In this document: positions 23,848-32,319 of the stretch, piece after piece
How the letters are laid out: each line of letters begins with the position of its first letter
Numbering within the stretch: position 1 is the stretch's first letter
Source: Natronomonas halophila
GTDB lineage: Archaea; Halobacteriota; Halobacteria; Halobacteriales; Haloarculaceae
DNA length: 64,000 nucleotides
Reading direction: 5' to 3'
Assembly: GCF_013391085.1 (NCBI RefSeq)
Contig: NZ_CP058334.1
Location: forward strand, 1,426,001-1,490,000
Notes under the pieces: model-generated
Database searches by the model: none
What the model saw: only the letters and a program-made list of their open reading frames with translations
Told to the model about the DNA's origin: nothing
Made by a program: the position numbers and the translations under genes

Positions 23848-25052
23848 TGATTTCGGTCAGCACGCTACTCTGTGACCACGCGGCGGGCGGCAACCGCCTC
23901 CGCTATAACGTCGACACCGGCGACACCGACCCCGTCTCGACGGACCCCCAGCGAAAGCCCGTCGTCGTCTGGAACACGACGAACCGCTGTAACCTGAAAT
24001 GCGTCCACTGCTATGCCGGCGCGAAATCGACGCCCGAGCGGGGCGAGTTGTCGACCGCCGAGGGCAAACGTCTCCTCTCGCAGTTGGCCGACTACGGCGT
24101 CCCAGTCGTGCTCTTTTCCGGCGGCGAACCGATGGTCCGTGAGGACCTCACGGAACTCGTCGCCCACGCGGCCGACGAGGGAATCCGGCCCGTGCTGTCG
24201 ACCAACGGGACGCTGCTGACGCCGGACCGCGCACGCGAACTCAAGGACGCGGGCCTCGCCTACGCCGGCGTCTCCGTCGACGGCCTCGCCGAGCGCAACG
24301 ACGAGTTCCGGGGCGTCGACGGCGCCTTCGAGGCCGCCGTCGAAGGCATCGAGACCTGCCTCGACGTGGGGCTGAAGACCGGCCTCCGCTATACGGTGAC
24401 CGGCCAGAACGTCGAGGACCTCCCGGGCGTCGTCGACCTGCTGCTCGACGTCGGCCTCGACCGCTTCTGCTTCTACCACCTCGCCTACAGCGGCCGGGGT
24501 GCCGACCTCGACGACATCGACCTCTCGGACGACCAGCGACGGTCGGTCGTCCGGTACATCTGCGACCGGACGGTCTCGGCCCACGAGGGGGGCCGCGATA
24601 TCGAGACGCTGTTGGTCGGCAACTACGCCGATGCCGCCTATATCGTCGAATACGCCCGCGAGGAGTTCGGCGACGAGGCCGCCGAGCGCGTCTATCGCCG
24701 CCTCGAACGGAACGGCGGCGACCCCGCCGGCGAACGCGTCGCCGCCGTCGACTGTCTCGGCAACGTCCACCTCACGCAGTTCTGGCGCTCGTATAGCGTC
24801 GGTAACGTCCGGGACCGCTCGTTCGGCGCCATCTGGGAGGACGAGTCGAACCCCCTGCTGTCGATGCTTCGGGACCGGCCGGAGAAACTCGAAGGAAAAT
24901 GCGCCGACTGCCGATACAAGGAAATCTGTCATGGCGGGTCGCGACTGCGTGCGCTGGCGTCCAGCGACGATCTGTTCGCGCCGGACCCGCAGTGCTATCT
25001 CACCGACGAGGAACGGGCCGGCGAGGTGCCGATGGAGACGCCCGCGGACTGA
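23847..25052 (+). CDS. AhbC-like radical SAM/SPASM protein
   Basis: A 401-residue radical SAM enzyme. The start MISVSTLLCDHAAGGNRLRY and the block KPVVVWNTTNRCNLKCVHCY match the AhbC/NirJ group, which removes acetate side chains from didecarboxysiroheme in the alternative heme pathway. LFSGGEPMVREDLTEL and the C-terminal CADCRYKEICHGGSRLRA plus a later DPQC give the SPASM site. The intact CxxxCxxC means it is not a pseudo-SAM protein. It is translationally coupled to the PaaB-like gene. Fe-coproporphyrin from this step would feed the AhbD-like enzyme at 22339. Confidence 0.82.
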   Translation: MISVSTLLCDHAAGGNRLRYNVDTGDTDPVSTDPQRKPVVVWNTTNRCNLKCVHCYAGAKSTPERGELSTAEGKRLLSQLADYGVPVVLFSGGEPMVREDLTELVAHAADEGIRPVLSTNGTLLTPDRARELKDAGLAYAGVSVDGLAERNDEFRGVDGAFEAAVEGIETCLDVGLKTGLRYTVTGQNVEDLPGVVDLLLDVGLDRFCFYHLAYSGRGADLDDIDLSDDQRRSVVRYICDRTVSAHEGGRDIETLLVGNYADAAYIVEYAREEFGDEAAERVYRRLERNGGDPAGERVAAVDCLGNVHLTQFWRSYSVGNVRDRSFGAIWEDESNPLLSMLRDRPEKLEGKCADCRYKEICHGGSRLRALASSDDLFAPDPQCYLTDEERAGEVPMETPAD

Positions 25053-25090
25053 CACAGCAACGACAGTCGGCACGGGAAAATCACGCATCC

Positions 25091-25384
25091 CTAGCGGCGG
25101 CGTCTCACTGCCCAGACGATAGCGAATCCGACAGAGAGAACCACCAGCAGACCGCCGAGGACGGTGAGAAGCGGGATTTCGTAGTTGTTGCATCCGTCGC
25201 TCACCACGAGCAGCCCACCCGCAACCCCGACGAGGCTGAAGTCGGTCGAAGTGCCAGGACATTTCGCCAGCGTGTGCCCTGCCGGCCAGATGAGCAACCC
25301 CAGCGCCATCAGCACGGTTCCAAGGACCGCTCCGAGGATGGGCGTTCGCCAGTCCTCCGTCAGGTCCGGCACCCGTACAGTCAC
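25091..25384 (-). CDS. Small membrane protein, unknown
   Basis: A 97-residue protein with three hydrophobic segments (ILGAVLGTVLMALGLLIW, FSLVGVAGGLLVV, LLTVLGGLLVVLSVGFAIVW) and a basic VRRRR end on the cytosolic side. A loop contains CPGTSTDF and SDGCNNYE, so two cysteines may form a disulfide outside. The GTG at 25384 gives MTVRVPDLTEDW; no better start is seen. Function unknown. Confidence 0.55.
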   Translation of the reverse strand: MTVRVPDLTEDWRTPILGAVLGTVLMALGLLIWPAGHTLAKCPGTSTDFSLVGVAGGLLVVSDGCNNYEIPLLTVLGGLLVVLSVGFAIVWAVRRRR

Positions 25385-25783
25385 GTTCCGGCGTATACTC
25401 GAGAAATAAAAAGAGCCAACGGTGGGATACCCGCTTGCCCCCCCGACTATACCGTGGCGTCGGGCCGTCTGCCCCGAGTTGTATATAAGACCCACCATAC
25501 CGTGACCGATCGTTTTCCCCGCTGACGGCAGTACGAACACACGCTGGCAACCGCCAGCAGACAGTCGGTCGCCAGTCGACTGTTCGGGTTGCCCGACCGA
25601 CCCAACTTCCGACGCACCGCACGTCGGTCGTCTCATGCGGTCCCCCGTCGCTCCGTCAAGCGTCGGGGGCTGGTCCCTTTCGTGCGTCGTCGGCGTTTGC
25701 GGCATACCTTTTAAACGCTCGACCAGTCCCGAGCGCCGGGATTCAGATTGAGGGCTTTGCCTGTTGGCGGTGAACCGTCGGGT
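25385..25783. other. Intergenic region with promoters, no gene seen
   Basis: A TATA-like GTATATAAG lies at about 25480-25488 and is followed by a CCCACCATACCGTG string. A second element CCTTTTAAACG near 25707-25717 would serve the universal stress gene at 25784. The rest shows no open frame with family features. Confidence 0.45.
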
Positions 25784-26191
25784 ATGTACGACGGCATCCT
25801 CTTTCCGACCGACGGCAGCGGCGACGCGAACCGGGCGCTCGAACACGCCATCGAGTTCGCCGAACGCTTCGGGGCGACCCTCCACGTCGTCTTCGTCATC
25901 GACGACCGGGCCGGCGAGCGGGGCCGCGAACGCCAGCAGGGCCGCGGCGAGGCGGCGCTGACGGCCATCGACGACGCCGCCCGCGAGTACGGCCTCGACG
26001 TCACGACGTCGGTACTGGAGGGCCAACCCGCCGAAGAACTGCTCGCCTACGCCGAGTCGGAACCGGTTGATATCGTCGTCATGGGCACCCACGGCACCGA
26101 CGGCGAGGACCGCGACCGGCGGCTGCTGGGCGGCGTCACCGATGCCGTGCTCCGACAGAGCGATGCCCCCGTGGTGACGGTGAGCCCATAG
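25784..26191 (+). CDS. Universal stress protein (UspA family)
   Basis: A 135-residue single-domain protein with the N-terminal YDGILFPTDGSGDANRALEHAIEFA and the C-terminal ATP-binding G-2x-G-9x-GS/T pattern in VMGTHGTDGEDRDRRLLGGVTDAVLRQSDAPVVTV. UspA proteins bind ATP and respond to stress; the specific signal is not readable. It ends 29 nt before a NarO-like dyad that serves the next operon, not this gene. Confidence 0.9.
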   Translation: MYDGILFPTDGSGDANRALEHAIEFAERFGATLHVVFVIDDRAGERGRERQQGRGEAALTAIDDAAREYGLDVTTSVLEGQPAEELLAYAESEPVDIVVMGTHGTDGEDRDRRLLGGVTDAVLRQSDAPVVTVSP

Positions 26192-26220
26192 CTGCCAGCC
26201 CTATTTTACTTCGGTTCCTC

Positions 26221-26232
26221 CGAATATGTTCG
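26221..26232 (+). promoter_or_regulatory. NarO-like operator (CGAATATGTTCG)
   Basis: Centred 43.5 bp upstream of an ATG at 26270 that opens a short frame ahead of the Fe-S/NrfD genes. No clear TATA box follows. Confidence 0.7.
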
Positions 26233-26269
26233 CCCGTCCTCCCAGAACCTGAGATTCTGAGCGTCATTC

Positions 26270-26437
26270 ATGCCGTGTTCGTTGGTAGCACGAACGAGGC
26301 GAGCCATGAGCACAGGTCGTATACACGCCGGGCGGCCACGGCGGGTGGTCGTCCCCGGGAACGGGTACAGCGCGACGAACGTGCGGAACGGAACGCCGAC
26401 GGGGTCGCCATACGACACCGGGGAGGCCAGTCCATGA
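26270..26437 (+). CDS. Small leader gene of the Fe-S/NrfD operon (55 aa)
   Basis: A 55-residue basic, hydrophilic frame starting MPCSLVARTRR and containing RVVVPGNGYSATNV and a GSPYDTGEAS tail. Its ATG lies exactly at the leaderless position predicted by the operator at 26221-26232, and its stop overlaps the ATG of the Fe-S gene (ATGA). These two facts support translation. No homologue is recognised. The alternative is that the Fe-S gene starts upstream, for example at the GTG at 26275 in the other frame. An internal ATG at 26306 is possible. Confidence 0.5.
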   Translation: MPCSLVARTRRAMSTGRIHAGRPRRVVVPGNGYSATNVRNGTPTGSPYDTGEASP

Positions 26438-27693
26438 GCGCTCCCGGGCCGGTCGACTTCGACGACGAGTGGGAGACCCGCATGGAGCGCCGGCTCGACG
26501 AGACCGACGCCGACTCGGACCTCGGCCTTGAGATGGCCAAGGACGCCCAGCGCGTCGTCGCCGGCGAGATGAGCGATGCCGAGTTCTACGAGAAGTACCA
26601 CGAACGCGTCTTAGAGGAGTTCGGCGCCGACGACCGTGAACTGCCCAATCTGGATGACCTCGACGCCGAAGCGCTGGACGACGCTGGCGACGGCGAAGGC
26701 GGCGGCCTCCAGGAGTCGCTGTCGTCGCTGCTGGACGACGAGGACGTCTCCCGCCGTGAGGTGATGAAGAAGGGCGGCGCCGCGGCGGCACTGCTGTCGC
26801 TCGGCCTCGGGTCCGGGGCCGGTGACGACGGGACAGCGGCGGCGGCCGGCGCTGGCGGCGACGGCGAGGGCACCCGCTGGGGGATGACGATCAACCTCAA
26901 CAACTGTGACGGCTGTCTGGCCTGCATGACGGCCTGCCAGCAGGAACACGGCCTCTCGCGGGGCGCCAACTGGATGTACGTCTTCACCTACGAAGAGGAA
27001 AACCAGGACGACGAGAACTTCCTCGTCCGCCCCTGCCAGCACTGTACCGACTCGCCGTGTACGAAGGTGTGTCCGGTCGGCGCCCGCCACACCCGCGAGG
27101 AGGACGGCCTCGTGTTGACCGACTACGACATCTGTATCGGCTGTCGGTACTGCGAGGTCTCCTGTCCCTACGGCGTCAACTACTTCCAGTGGGGGGAACC
27201 CGACGTGCCCGAGTCGGAAATCGACGACGACCACCAGATCGACGACCGGGGGCGGTGGGTCGGCGCCCGGCCGCCGAAGGGCGTCATGGGCAAGTGCACC
27301 TTCTGTGTCGACCGGCAGGACGGCCAGATGGGCGAGGAGAAGGTCGGGACGACGGCCTGCGAGGAAGCCTGTGCGATGGACGCCATCCACTTCGGCGACC
27401 TCAACGACCCCGAAAGCGACCCGAACCAGCACCTCCGGGAGTACCGAGAGTCGCAGGACAACGACACCGAGACCTTCCAGAACCGGAAGGAGCACACCGT
27501 CTCCACCTTCGAGTTGATGGAGGAACGCGGCACGAACCCGAACGTCCAGTATATCGGCAACGCGCCGTCCCAGCACGCCGAACAGGTCGAGGGACCGGTC
27601 ACCTACGAGGACGCCGGCCTCGTCGACAACCGCAAGGAGGAGGTGCTGGATAACGGCGCGATGGCCAACGAGGAGGGGTGGGAAGAAGCATGA
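26434..27693 (+). CDS. Tat-exported four-cluster ferredoxin subunit (DmsB/PsrB/TtrB-like)
   Basis: A 419-residue electron-transfer subunit. Residues 1-100 are a hydrophilic domain found in haloarchaeal members. An internal Tat motif SRREVMKKGGAAAALLSLGLG follows near residue 110. Four 4Fe-4S sites are CDGCLACMTAC, CQHCTDSPCTKVC, CIGCRYCEVSC, and CTFC combined with the later CEEAC. It should pass electrons between the NrfD-type membrane subunit (27690) and a molybdopterin catalytic subunit. No catalytic subunit is encoded next to it. A NarO-like site lies upstream at 26221. Confidence 0.88.
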   Translation: MSAPGPVDFDDEWETRMERRLDETDADSDLGLEMAKDAQRVVAGEMSDAEFYEKYHERVLEEFGADDRELPNLDDLDAEALDDAGDGEGGGLQESLSSLLDDEDVSRREVMKKGGAAAALLSLGLGSGAGDDGTAAAAGAGGDGEGTRWGMTINLNNCDGCLACMTACQQEHGLSRGANWMYVFTYEEENQDDENFLVRPCQHCTDSPCTKVCPVGARHTREEDGLVLTDYDICIGCRYCEVSCPYGVNYFQWGEPDVPESEIDDDHQIDDRGRWVGARPPKGVMGKCTFCVDRQDGQMGEEKVGTTACEEACAMDAIHFGDLNDPESDPNQHLREYRESQDNDTETFQNRKEHTVSTFELMEERGTNPNVQYIGNAPSQHAEQVEGPVTYEDAGLVDNRKEEVLDNGAMANEEGWEEA

Positions 27694-29015
27694 GCACCGA
27701 CACCCCCGATATCGGCCCGGACGTTCTCGTCCGGCCGATTCAGTCCCGCTCGAAGGGGTATCTCGCCCTGCTTGCGGCCTCGCTCGTGGCCATCGGGGTC
27801 TGGCTGGCCTTTTATATCCAGCAGCTCCAGCAGGGGCTCATCGTCACCCATCTCGGCGACTGGGGCTCCGGCGGCGGCGTGCCGTGGGGGCTCTACATCG
27901 GCGCGTTCATCTGGTGGGTCGGCATCGCTCACGGGGGTATCATCCTCTCGGCGGCGGTCCGGCTCATCGGCTTGGACCGCTACCAGCCGGTCGCCCGGAT
28001 GGCCGAACTGTTGACCATCGCGGCGCTGACCTGCGCCGGCCTGTATATCCTGATTCACGTCGGCCGGCCGGACCGGCTGGTCACGAGCGTCCTGCCGGCC
28101 TGGCCCTGGCGCGTCCACTGGTCGCCGCTGGTGTGGGACGTCACCGTCATCACCGCGTACTTCGTGCTGACGGCGACGTACCTGCTGTTGACGATTCGGT
28201 ACGACATCCACCGGCTCCGTGACCGCCTGCCGGACCGCCTCGAACCGATTTACAAGGTGCTGATGGTCGGCTACACGGAGAAAGAGGACGCCATCGTCGA
28301 GCGGATGGTCTGGTGGCTCGCGTTCGCCATCATCATCATGGCCCCGCTGTTGTTGCACGGCGGCGTCATCCCGTGGCTGTTCGCGCTGCTGCCGTCGATG
28401 GCCGGCTGGGCCGGCGGCGTCCAGGGGCCATCCTTCCTCTCCATCGCGCTGACCTCGGCGGTCAGCGGCATCATCATCATCGCCGCCGCGTTCCGCTATG
28501 CCTACGACTGGGAGGAGCTCATCCCCTACGACGTCTTCCAGGGACTGGCCAAGTGGCTCGGCTTCTTCAGCCTCATGTTCCTGTGGCTCCAGCTCCAGCA
28601 GGTCATCACGGGCATCTTCGCGGCGCCGACGACGCTCCAGCACGCCACCGAGGTGAAGATTACGACGCCCGCCTACTGGGCCGCAATCGGCCTCGTCAGC
28701 CTCGCCCTGCTGTACATCTTCGCGTCGGCGCTGGAACCGTCGCTGTTCAGCATTCCGCGCATCGTCGCGGTGTCGGTCGGGGTGCTGGCCGGGACGCTGG
28801 TCGAAAAGACGCTGTTCGTCGTCGAGGGGCTCCAGCACGCCCACTTCGCGCTGTACGACGGCGTCCCCGGCGTCTACGTCCCCTCGCCGGTCGAATTGTC
28901 GTCGGTGCTCGGTACCGTCGGCATCGTCGTGCTGTTCTTCCTGGCCGTCTCGAAGGTGATTCCGGTGGTCGAACTGCACGCAATCGAGGACGAACACACG
29001 GAGGAGGTGAACTGA
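27690..29015 (+). CDS. NrfD/PsrC-type quinone-interacting membrane subunit
   Basis: A 441-residue integral membrane protein of the NrfD/PsrC family with about ten helices, for example WGLYIGAFIWWVGIAHGGIILSA, VWDVTVITAYFVLTATYLLL and LAFAIIIMAPLLLHGGVIPWLF. The family exchanges electrons with the menaquinone pool. The start overlaps the Fe-S gene stop (ATGA), so the two subunits are made together. Which reductase or oxidase it serves is open. Confidence 0.88.
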   Translation: MSTDTPDIGPDVLVRPIQSRSKGYLALLAASLVAIGVWLAFYIQQLQQGLIVTHLGDWGSGGGVPWGLYIGAFIWWVGIAHGGIILSAAVRLIGLDRYQPVARMAELLTIAALTCAGLYILIHVGRPDRLVTSVLPAWPWRVHWSPLVWDVTVITAYFVLTATYLLLTIRYDIHRLRDRLPDRLEPIYKVLMVGYTEKEDAIVERMVWWLAFAIIIMAPLLLHGGVIPWLFALLPSMAGWAGGVQGPSFLSIALTSAVSGIIIIAAAFRYAYDWEELIPYDVFQGLAKWLGFFSLMFLWLQLQQVITGIFAAPTTLQHATEVKITTPAYWAAIGLVSLALLYIFASALEPSLFSIPRIVAVSVGVLAGTLVEKTLFVVEGLQHAHFALYDGVPGVYVPSPVELSSVLGTVGIVVLFFLAVSKVIPVVELHAIEDEHTEEVN

Positions 29016-29016
29016 G

Positions 29017-29250
29017 ATGCTCCCACTCGCGAGCGCGCCCTACACGCTCCCGCTCGTCGGGCCGGGCACGTACCTGATATTCGGTATCGTGCTGTTGCCG
29101 GTCTACCTGATGCTGGCCGCGTGGTTCCGCGGCGAGCCGAGCGACCGCTCGACGGCCCTGCTCGGCGTCGCCTACCTCGCCGGCCTCACGACGGTGCTGT
29201 GGGGCGGCCTGTTCGTGGCGACGATGGTCATCAAGTTCGCGTTCTTCTGA
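29017..29250 (+). CDS. Small two-helix membrane protein of the Fe-S/NrfD operon
   Basis: A 77-residue protein with two hydrophobic helices (YLIFGIVLLPVYLMLAAWF and LLGVAYLAGLTTVLWGGLFVATMVI), a short acidic loop GEPSDRS and no cysteines. It starts 1 nt after the NrfD stop codon, so it is likely an accessory subunit of the complex. No family is recognised. Confidence 0.7.
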   Translation: MLPLASAPYTLPLVGPGTYLIFGIVLLPVYLMLAAWFRGEPSDRSTALLGVAYLAGLTTVLWGGLFVATMVIKFAFF

Positions 29251-29317
29251 GGCGCGACCCACCCCGAGGAATCGCCCGCCAACTACCCGCCTCCCGGCGG
29301 GTCACACACCCGACACA

Positions 29318-30409
29318 ATGACACTCACCGAAACCGAACTCAAGGAACGACTGGCGACCGTAGAGGACCCGCTGAACGACGACGACATCGTCTCGATGGG
29401 ACTTATCAACGACGTGTCCATCGAGGGCGAGACCGCCGAAATCTCGCTGGCGTTCAACACGCCCTACGCGCCGACGGAGTTGGACATCGGCAACGAGATC
29501 CGCGACGTCGTCGAGGAGGCGGGACTGGACCACGACCTTCGGGCCCGCGCCGGCGAGGAGCAGGGCTTCGACGAGGAGATCCTGCCCGGCGTCCGCAACG
29601 TCATCGCCGTCGCCTCCGGCAAGGGCGGCGTCGGCAAGACCACCGTCGCCGCCAACCTCGCAGCCGGTCTGAACGACCTCGGCGCCCGGGTCGGCATCCT
29701 CGATGCGGACGTCCACGGCCCGAACGTGCCACGTATCCTGCCGACCGAGAACGAACCCGGCGTGACGCCGAACGAGGAAATCGTCCCGCCGCGCTCGGAC
29801 GGCGTGATGGTCATGAGCGCCGACCACATGATGCCCGACGGCGACGAACCCGCCGTCCTCCGGGGGCCGATGGTCAACAACGTGATGATGAAGTTCATCA
29901 ACGAGGTCGAGTGGGGACGGCTCGACTACCTCGTCGTCGACCTGCCGCCGGGGACCGGCGACGCCTCGCTGAACCTCGTCCAGACGCTCCCGCTCGCTGG
30001 CGTCGTCATCGTCACGACGCCACAGGAGATGGCCGTCACGGACGCCCGGAAGGGCCTGCGCCTCTTCGAGAAACACGACGCGCCCGTCCTCGGCGTCGTC
30101 GAGAACATGAGCGCGTTCCACTGTCCGAACTGCGAGGACACCCACCGCGTGTTCGGCACCGAGGGGGGCGCGGAGATTCGCGACGACTACGACGTGCCCC
30201 TGTTGGCCGAACTGCCGGTCCACCCCGATTTCGACAGCGAGGACCACGACGGCCCGACCGTTCGCGATGACGACAGCCCCGTACAGGGGGACCTACAGGA
30301 CCTCGTGGATTCGGTCGCCGACCGGGTCGGCGAGGTGAACCGCCGGAAGGTCGCCGAAGCGACGGATGAGGACGACGGCGAGCGGGTGCCGGTCGAAGAA
30401 GCCAGGTGA
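29318..30409 (+). CDS. Mrp/ApbC-type Fe-S cluster carrier ATPase
   Basis: A 363-residue protein. Residues 1-85 are a MIP18/DUF59 domain (LATVEDPLNDDDIVSMGLINDV). A deviant Walker A ASGKGGVGKTTVAANLAAGL follows near residue 105, then DADVHGPNVP, LDYLVVDLPPGTGD, and the cluster-binding FHCPNCED near residue 268. Mrp proteins carry and transfer 4Fe-4S clusters. It directly follows the four-cluster ferredoxin operon after a 67-nt gap. That suggests it matures that complex, though it may have its own promoter. Confidence 0.93.
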   Translation: MTLTETELKERLATVEDPLNDDDIVSMGLINDVSIEGETAEISLAFNTPYAPTELDIGNEIRDVVEEAGLDHDLRARAGEEQGFDEEILPGVRNVIAVASGKGGVGKTTVAANLAAGLNDLGARVGILDADVHGPNVPRILPTENEPGVTPNEEIVPPRSDGVMVMSADHMMPDGDEPAVLRGPMVNNVMMKFINEVEWGRLDYLVVDLPPGTGDASLNLVQTLPLAGVVIVTTPQEMAVTDARKGLRLFEKHDAPVLGVVENMSAFHCPNCEDTHRVFGTEGGAEIRDDYDVPLLAELPVHPDFDSEDHDGPTVRDDDSPVQGDLQDLVDSVADRVGEVNRRKVAEATDEDDGERVPVEEAR

Positions 30410-30633
30410 CCGACCCGACGGCTGGAGGGTGGGGTTCCGCTTCGCCCCACGCCGAAGCCAGACGTTCGTAGCGTGGGGGCCGAACCGGCATCACCGGGTA
30501 GATGGGTTGGTGGATGCAGGGTATTTAGCGACAGGGAGTTATTTTCGCCGGAGAGACGCGCTGAATAGCTTCGAGAGGCGCGGCGTTATTGGCTCACATG
30601 AAGACATTTACGTGCCGGCTTGGACTCGTAGCT

Positions 30634-31053
30634 ATGCAGAGAAGAGGATATCTTCGCGCAGTCGGAGGGTGTGTCGGCGCCATGTCGGTGTCCGGGTGTG
30701 CGGAGAGTCTCCCCGGTGGCAATCAAGGCCCCGAATATCCGGGTGGAACGCTGGTCGTCGAAAACACGGGTGATTCCCCTGTGCGGGTCTCGGTGGAAAC
30801 GAAACTAGAGCGGTACGACGCCGCAGTCGATACCGACGTACCCGGTGGGGAGCGGCTCGTTCGTCGCGAGTTCGTTACCGCTAATCAGGGTGAAATCGTG
30901 ACTCTTGTGGCTCGACTCGGCGAGACCGGGGACCGAATCCGATTCCAGTTCCTCCCCGCAGGCGGAGAAGAGTCCCCGCCAGAAGTCGCCCAACTCACGT
31001 TCGAGAACGCTGTCGAGGCGAGTGCGACCTGGACCGCGACAAGCGGGACATAG
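30634..31053 (+). CDS. Tat lipoprotein, unknown function
   Basis: A 139-residue exported lipoprotein: twin-arginine MQRRGYLRAVGG and lipobox SVSGC near residue 24. The mature part is a small beta-rich domain (GGTLVVENTGDSPVRVSVET, ERLVRREFVTANQGEIVTLVARLG). The ATG at 30634 places RR at positions 3-4. Base composition is slightly less GC-rich than its neighbours. No ligand or catalytic motif was found. Confidence 0.65.
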   Translation: MQRRGYLRAVGGCVGAMSVSGCAESLPGGNQGPEYPGGTLVVENTGDSPVRVSVETKLERYDAAVDTDVPGGERLVRREFVTANQGEIVTLVARLGETGDRIRFQFLPAGGEESPPEVAQLTFENAVEASATWTATSGT

Positions 31054-31116
31054 ACCGTCGTAGGTTTCTGGACTGGGTGATATCGGCCCCAAAACAGCCG
31101 TTTAGGTCCGACCGTT

Positions 31117-31389
31117 CTACGCTATGGCAATCGTCGCGCCGACGAGGAATGCGACGGCCGCGAGCGCGAGAAGAGCGGCCGAAACCCGGTTGCTCGTCGG
31201 CGGTTCTCGTTCGAACGTGTCCCATTCGAGCAGCACTCCGAGTCCGATACCGATGGCAGCACACCCACCAACGAACCCGAGGACCGACCAGAGCGAAAGG
31301 CCGCTTTGGACGACTGCACCTGCTGATTCAAACGCGAGCAAGACTCCCGTGAGTAACGGCGCTGCACCGACCGCCTTCTTGGAGGGCAT
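31117..31389 (-). CDS. Small membrane protein, unknown
   Basis: A 90-residue protein with three hydrophobic segments (APLLTGVLLAFESAGAVV, SVLGFVGGCAAIGIGLGVLL, VSAALLALAAVAFLVGATIAIA). A charged EWDTFEREPPTSNR loop separates the second and third. Function unknown; it is convergent with the lipoprotein gene at 30634. Confidence 0.55.
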   Translation of the reverse strand: MPSKKAVGAAPLLTGVLLAFESAGAVVQSGLSLWSVLGFVGGCAAIGIGLGVLLEWDTFEREPPTSNRVSAALLALAAVAFLVGATIAIA

Positions 31390-31567
31390 ACAACCGATAT
31401 TTCAGGTGCATAGAGTATAACGATTATCATCAGAGCACCGTATCAAGCAGGCACCCAGATACAGGGCGTTTATAAACCGACCTTCAGTTCCGAACGCCAG
31501 GGGCCACCGCGAGTGTGGCGTGGTACCACTACTTTTATTGGAATCACCCGTGCGCTTTCCGTTGCGT

Positions 31568-31987
31568 ATGACGAAAGCACTCAAAGCAAGCGGGTTTTTG
31601 GGGTTAGCAACGATGATGGCTGTTGGGTTACACCAATTCGTCATCTTGTCAGGTGGAAGCGCGGTTCCAGGATGGATGATTGGGGGCCATGCCCATCTTG
31701 GCGTCCTCTCGATTCTGGCACTCGTGATGGGGTTTGCCGTCCCCGCCGTAGGCGTTACTGGCACCCTCCGTACCGCCGTTACCGTCCTGTTTATCGCCGG
31801 CCAATGGGGAATCCCGGGAATCGTCTGGCTCGGTGAAGGCTTCGGGCTGATGTTCCTGATGCCGACCGGCTTCCTGTGGGGTGGCGCACTCATCGTCTCG
31901 ATGCTCATCATGCTGTACGCGACGCTCACTCAAGACGCAGCCACGAGCGGAACCGGACCGGCCGGTATGGCACCAACTGACGACTGA
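31568..31987 (+). CDS. Four-helix membrane protein with helix-end histidines
   Basis: A 139-residue integral membrane protein. Hydrophobic segments include GFLGLATMMAVGLHQFVILSG, GGHAHLGVLSILALVMGFAV, LRTAVTVLFIAGQWGIPGIVW and GFLWGGALIVSMLIMLYATL. The histidines in GLHQF and GGHAHLG at helix ends recall heme-ligating positions in NnrS/CcoN-like proteins. A TATA-like CTTTTATTG at about 31532-31540 gives a start near 31563, almost leaderless. The function is unknown. Confidence 0.65.
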   Translation: MTKALKASGFLGLATMMAVGLHQFVILSGGSAVPGWMIGGHAHLGVLSILALVMGFAVPAVGVTGTLRTAVTVLFIAGQWGIPGIVWLGEGFGLMFLMPTGFLWGGALIVSMLIMLYATLTQDAATSGTGPAGMAPTDD

Positions 31988-32319
31988 CGCACCACTCCGT
32001 TATTTTCCGGTTTTATCCGTAGGCGGGCGCGCTGTCGCGGTTCGTTCAGGTCTGTCGCGCTGCGACCATCAATAGCGAATCCGTCAATGTAGGCTTCTCA
32101 CTAATCGGTGAGAACGGCGGTATCAGATTTGTAATTGTGGATATAGCGTAGCATCGCTTTTGGCACCCAAATATGTCAATAAATTTTTAGAAATGTTCTA
32201 TAGTGAATTTTTATTATAATCCTCTGCCAATGTATAGCGAACATGGGGGAGAGACACAAGAATGGGGAACAATTCATCGGAGGGCGTATGGATAAATCAC
32301 TAAATTAGGTACTACAAAG
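31988..32319. other. AT-rich intergenic region with a dyad
   Basis: No gene is seen. The 32140-32330 part is strongly AT-rich. It holds a dyad TAGAA-ATG-TTCTA at 32188-32200, similar in wording to the dyad at 1620-1638. A TATA-like GATAAATC (about 32290-32297) lies close to the start at 32320, predicting a nearly leaderless transcript. Confidence 0.5.
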
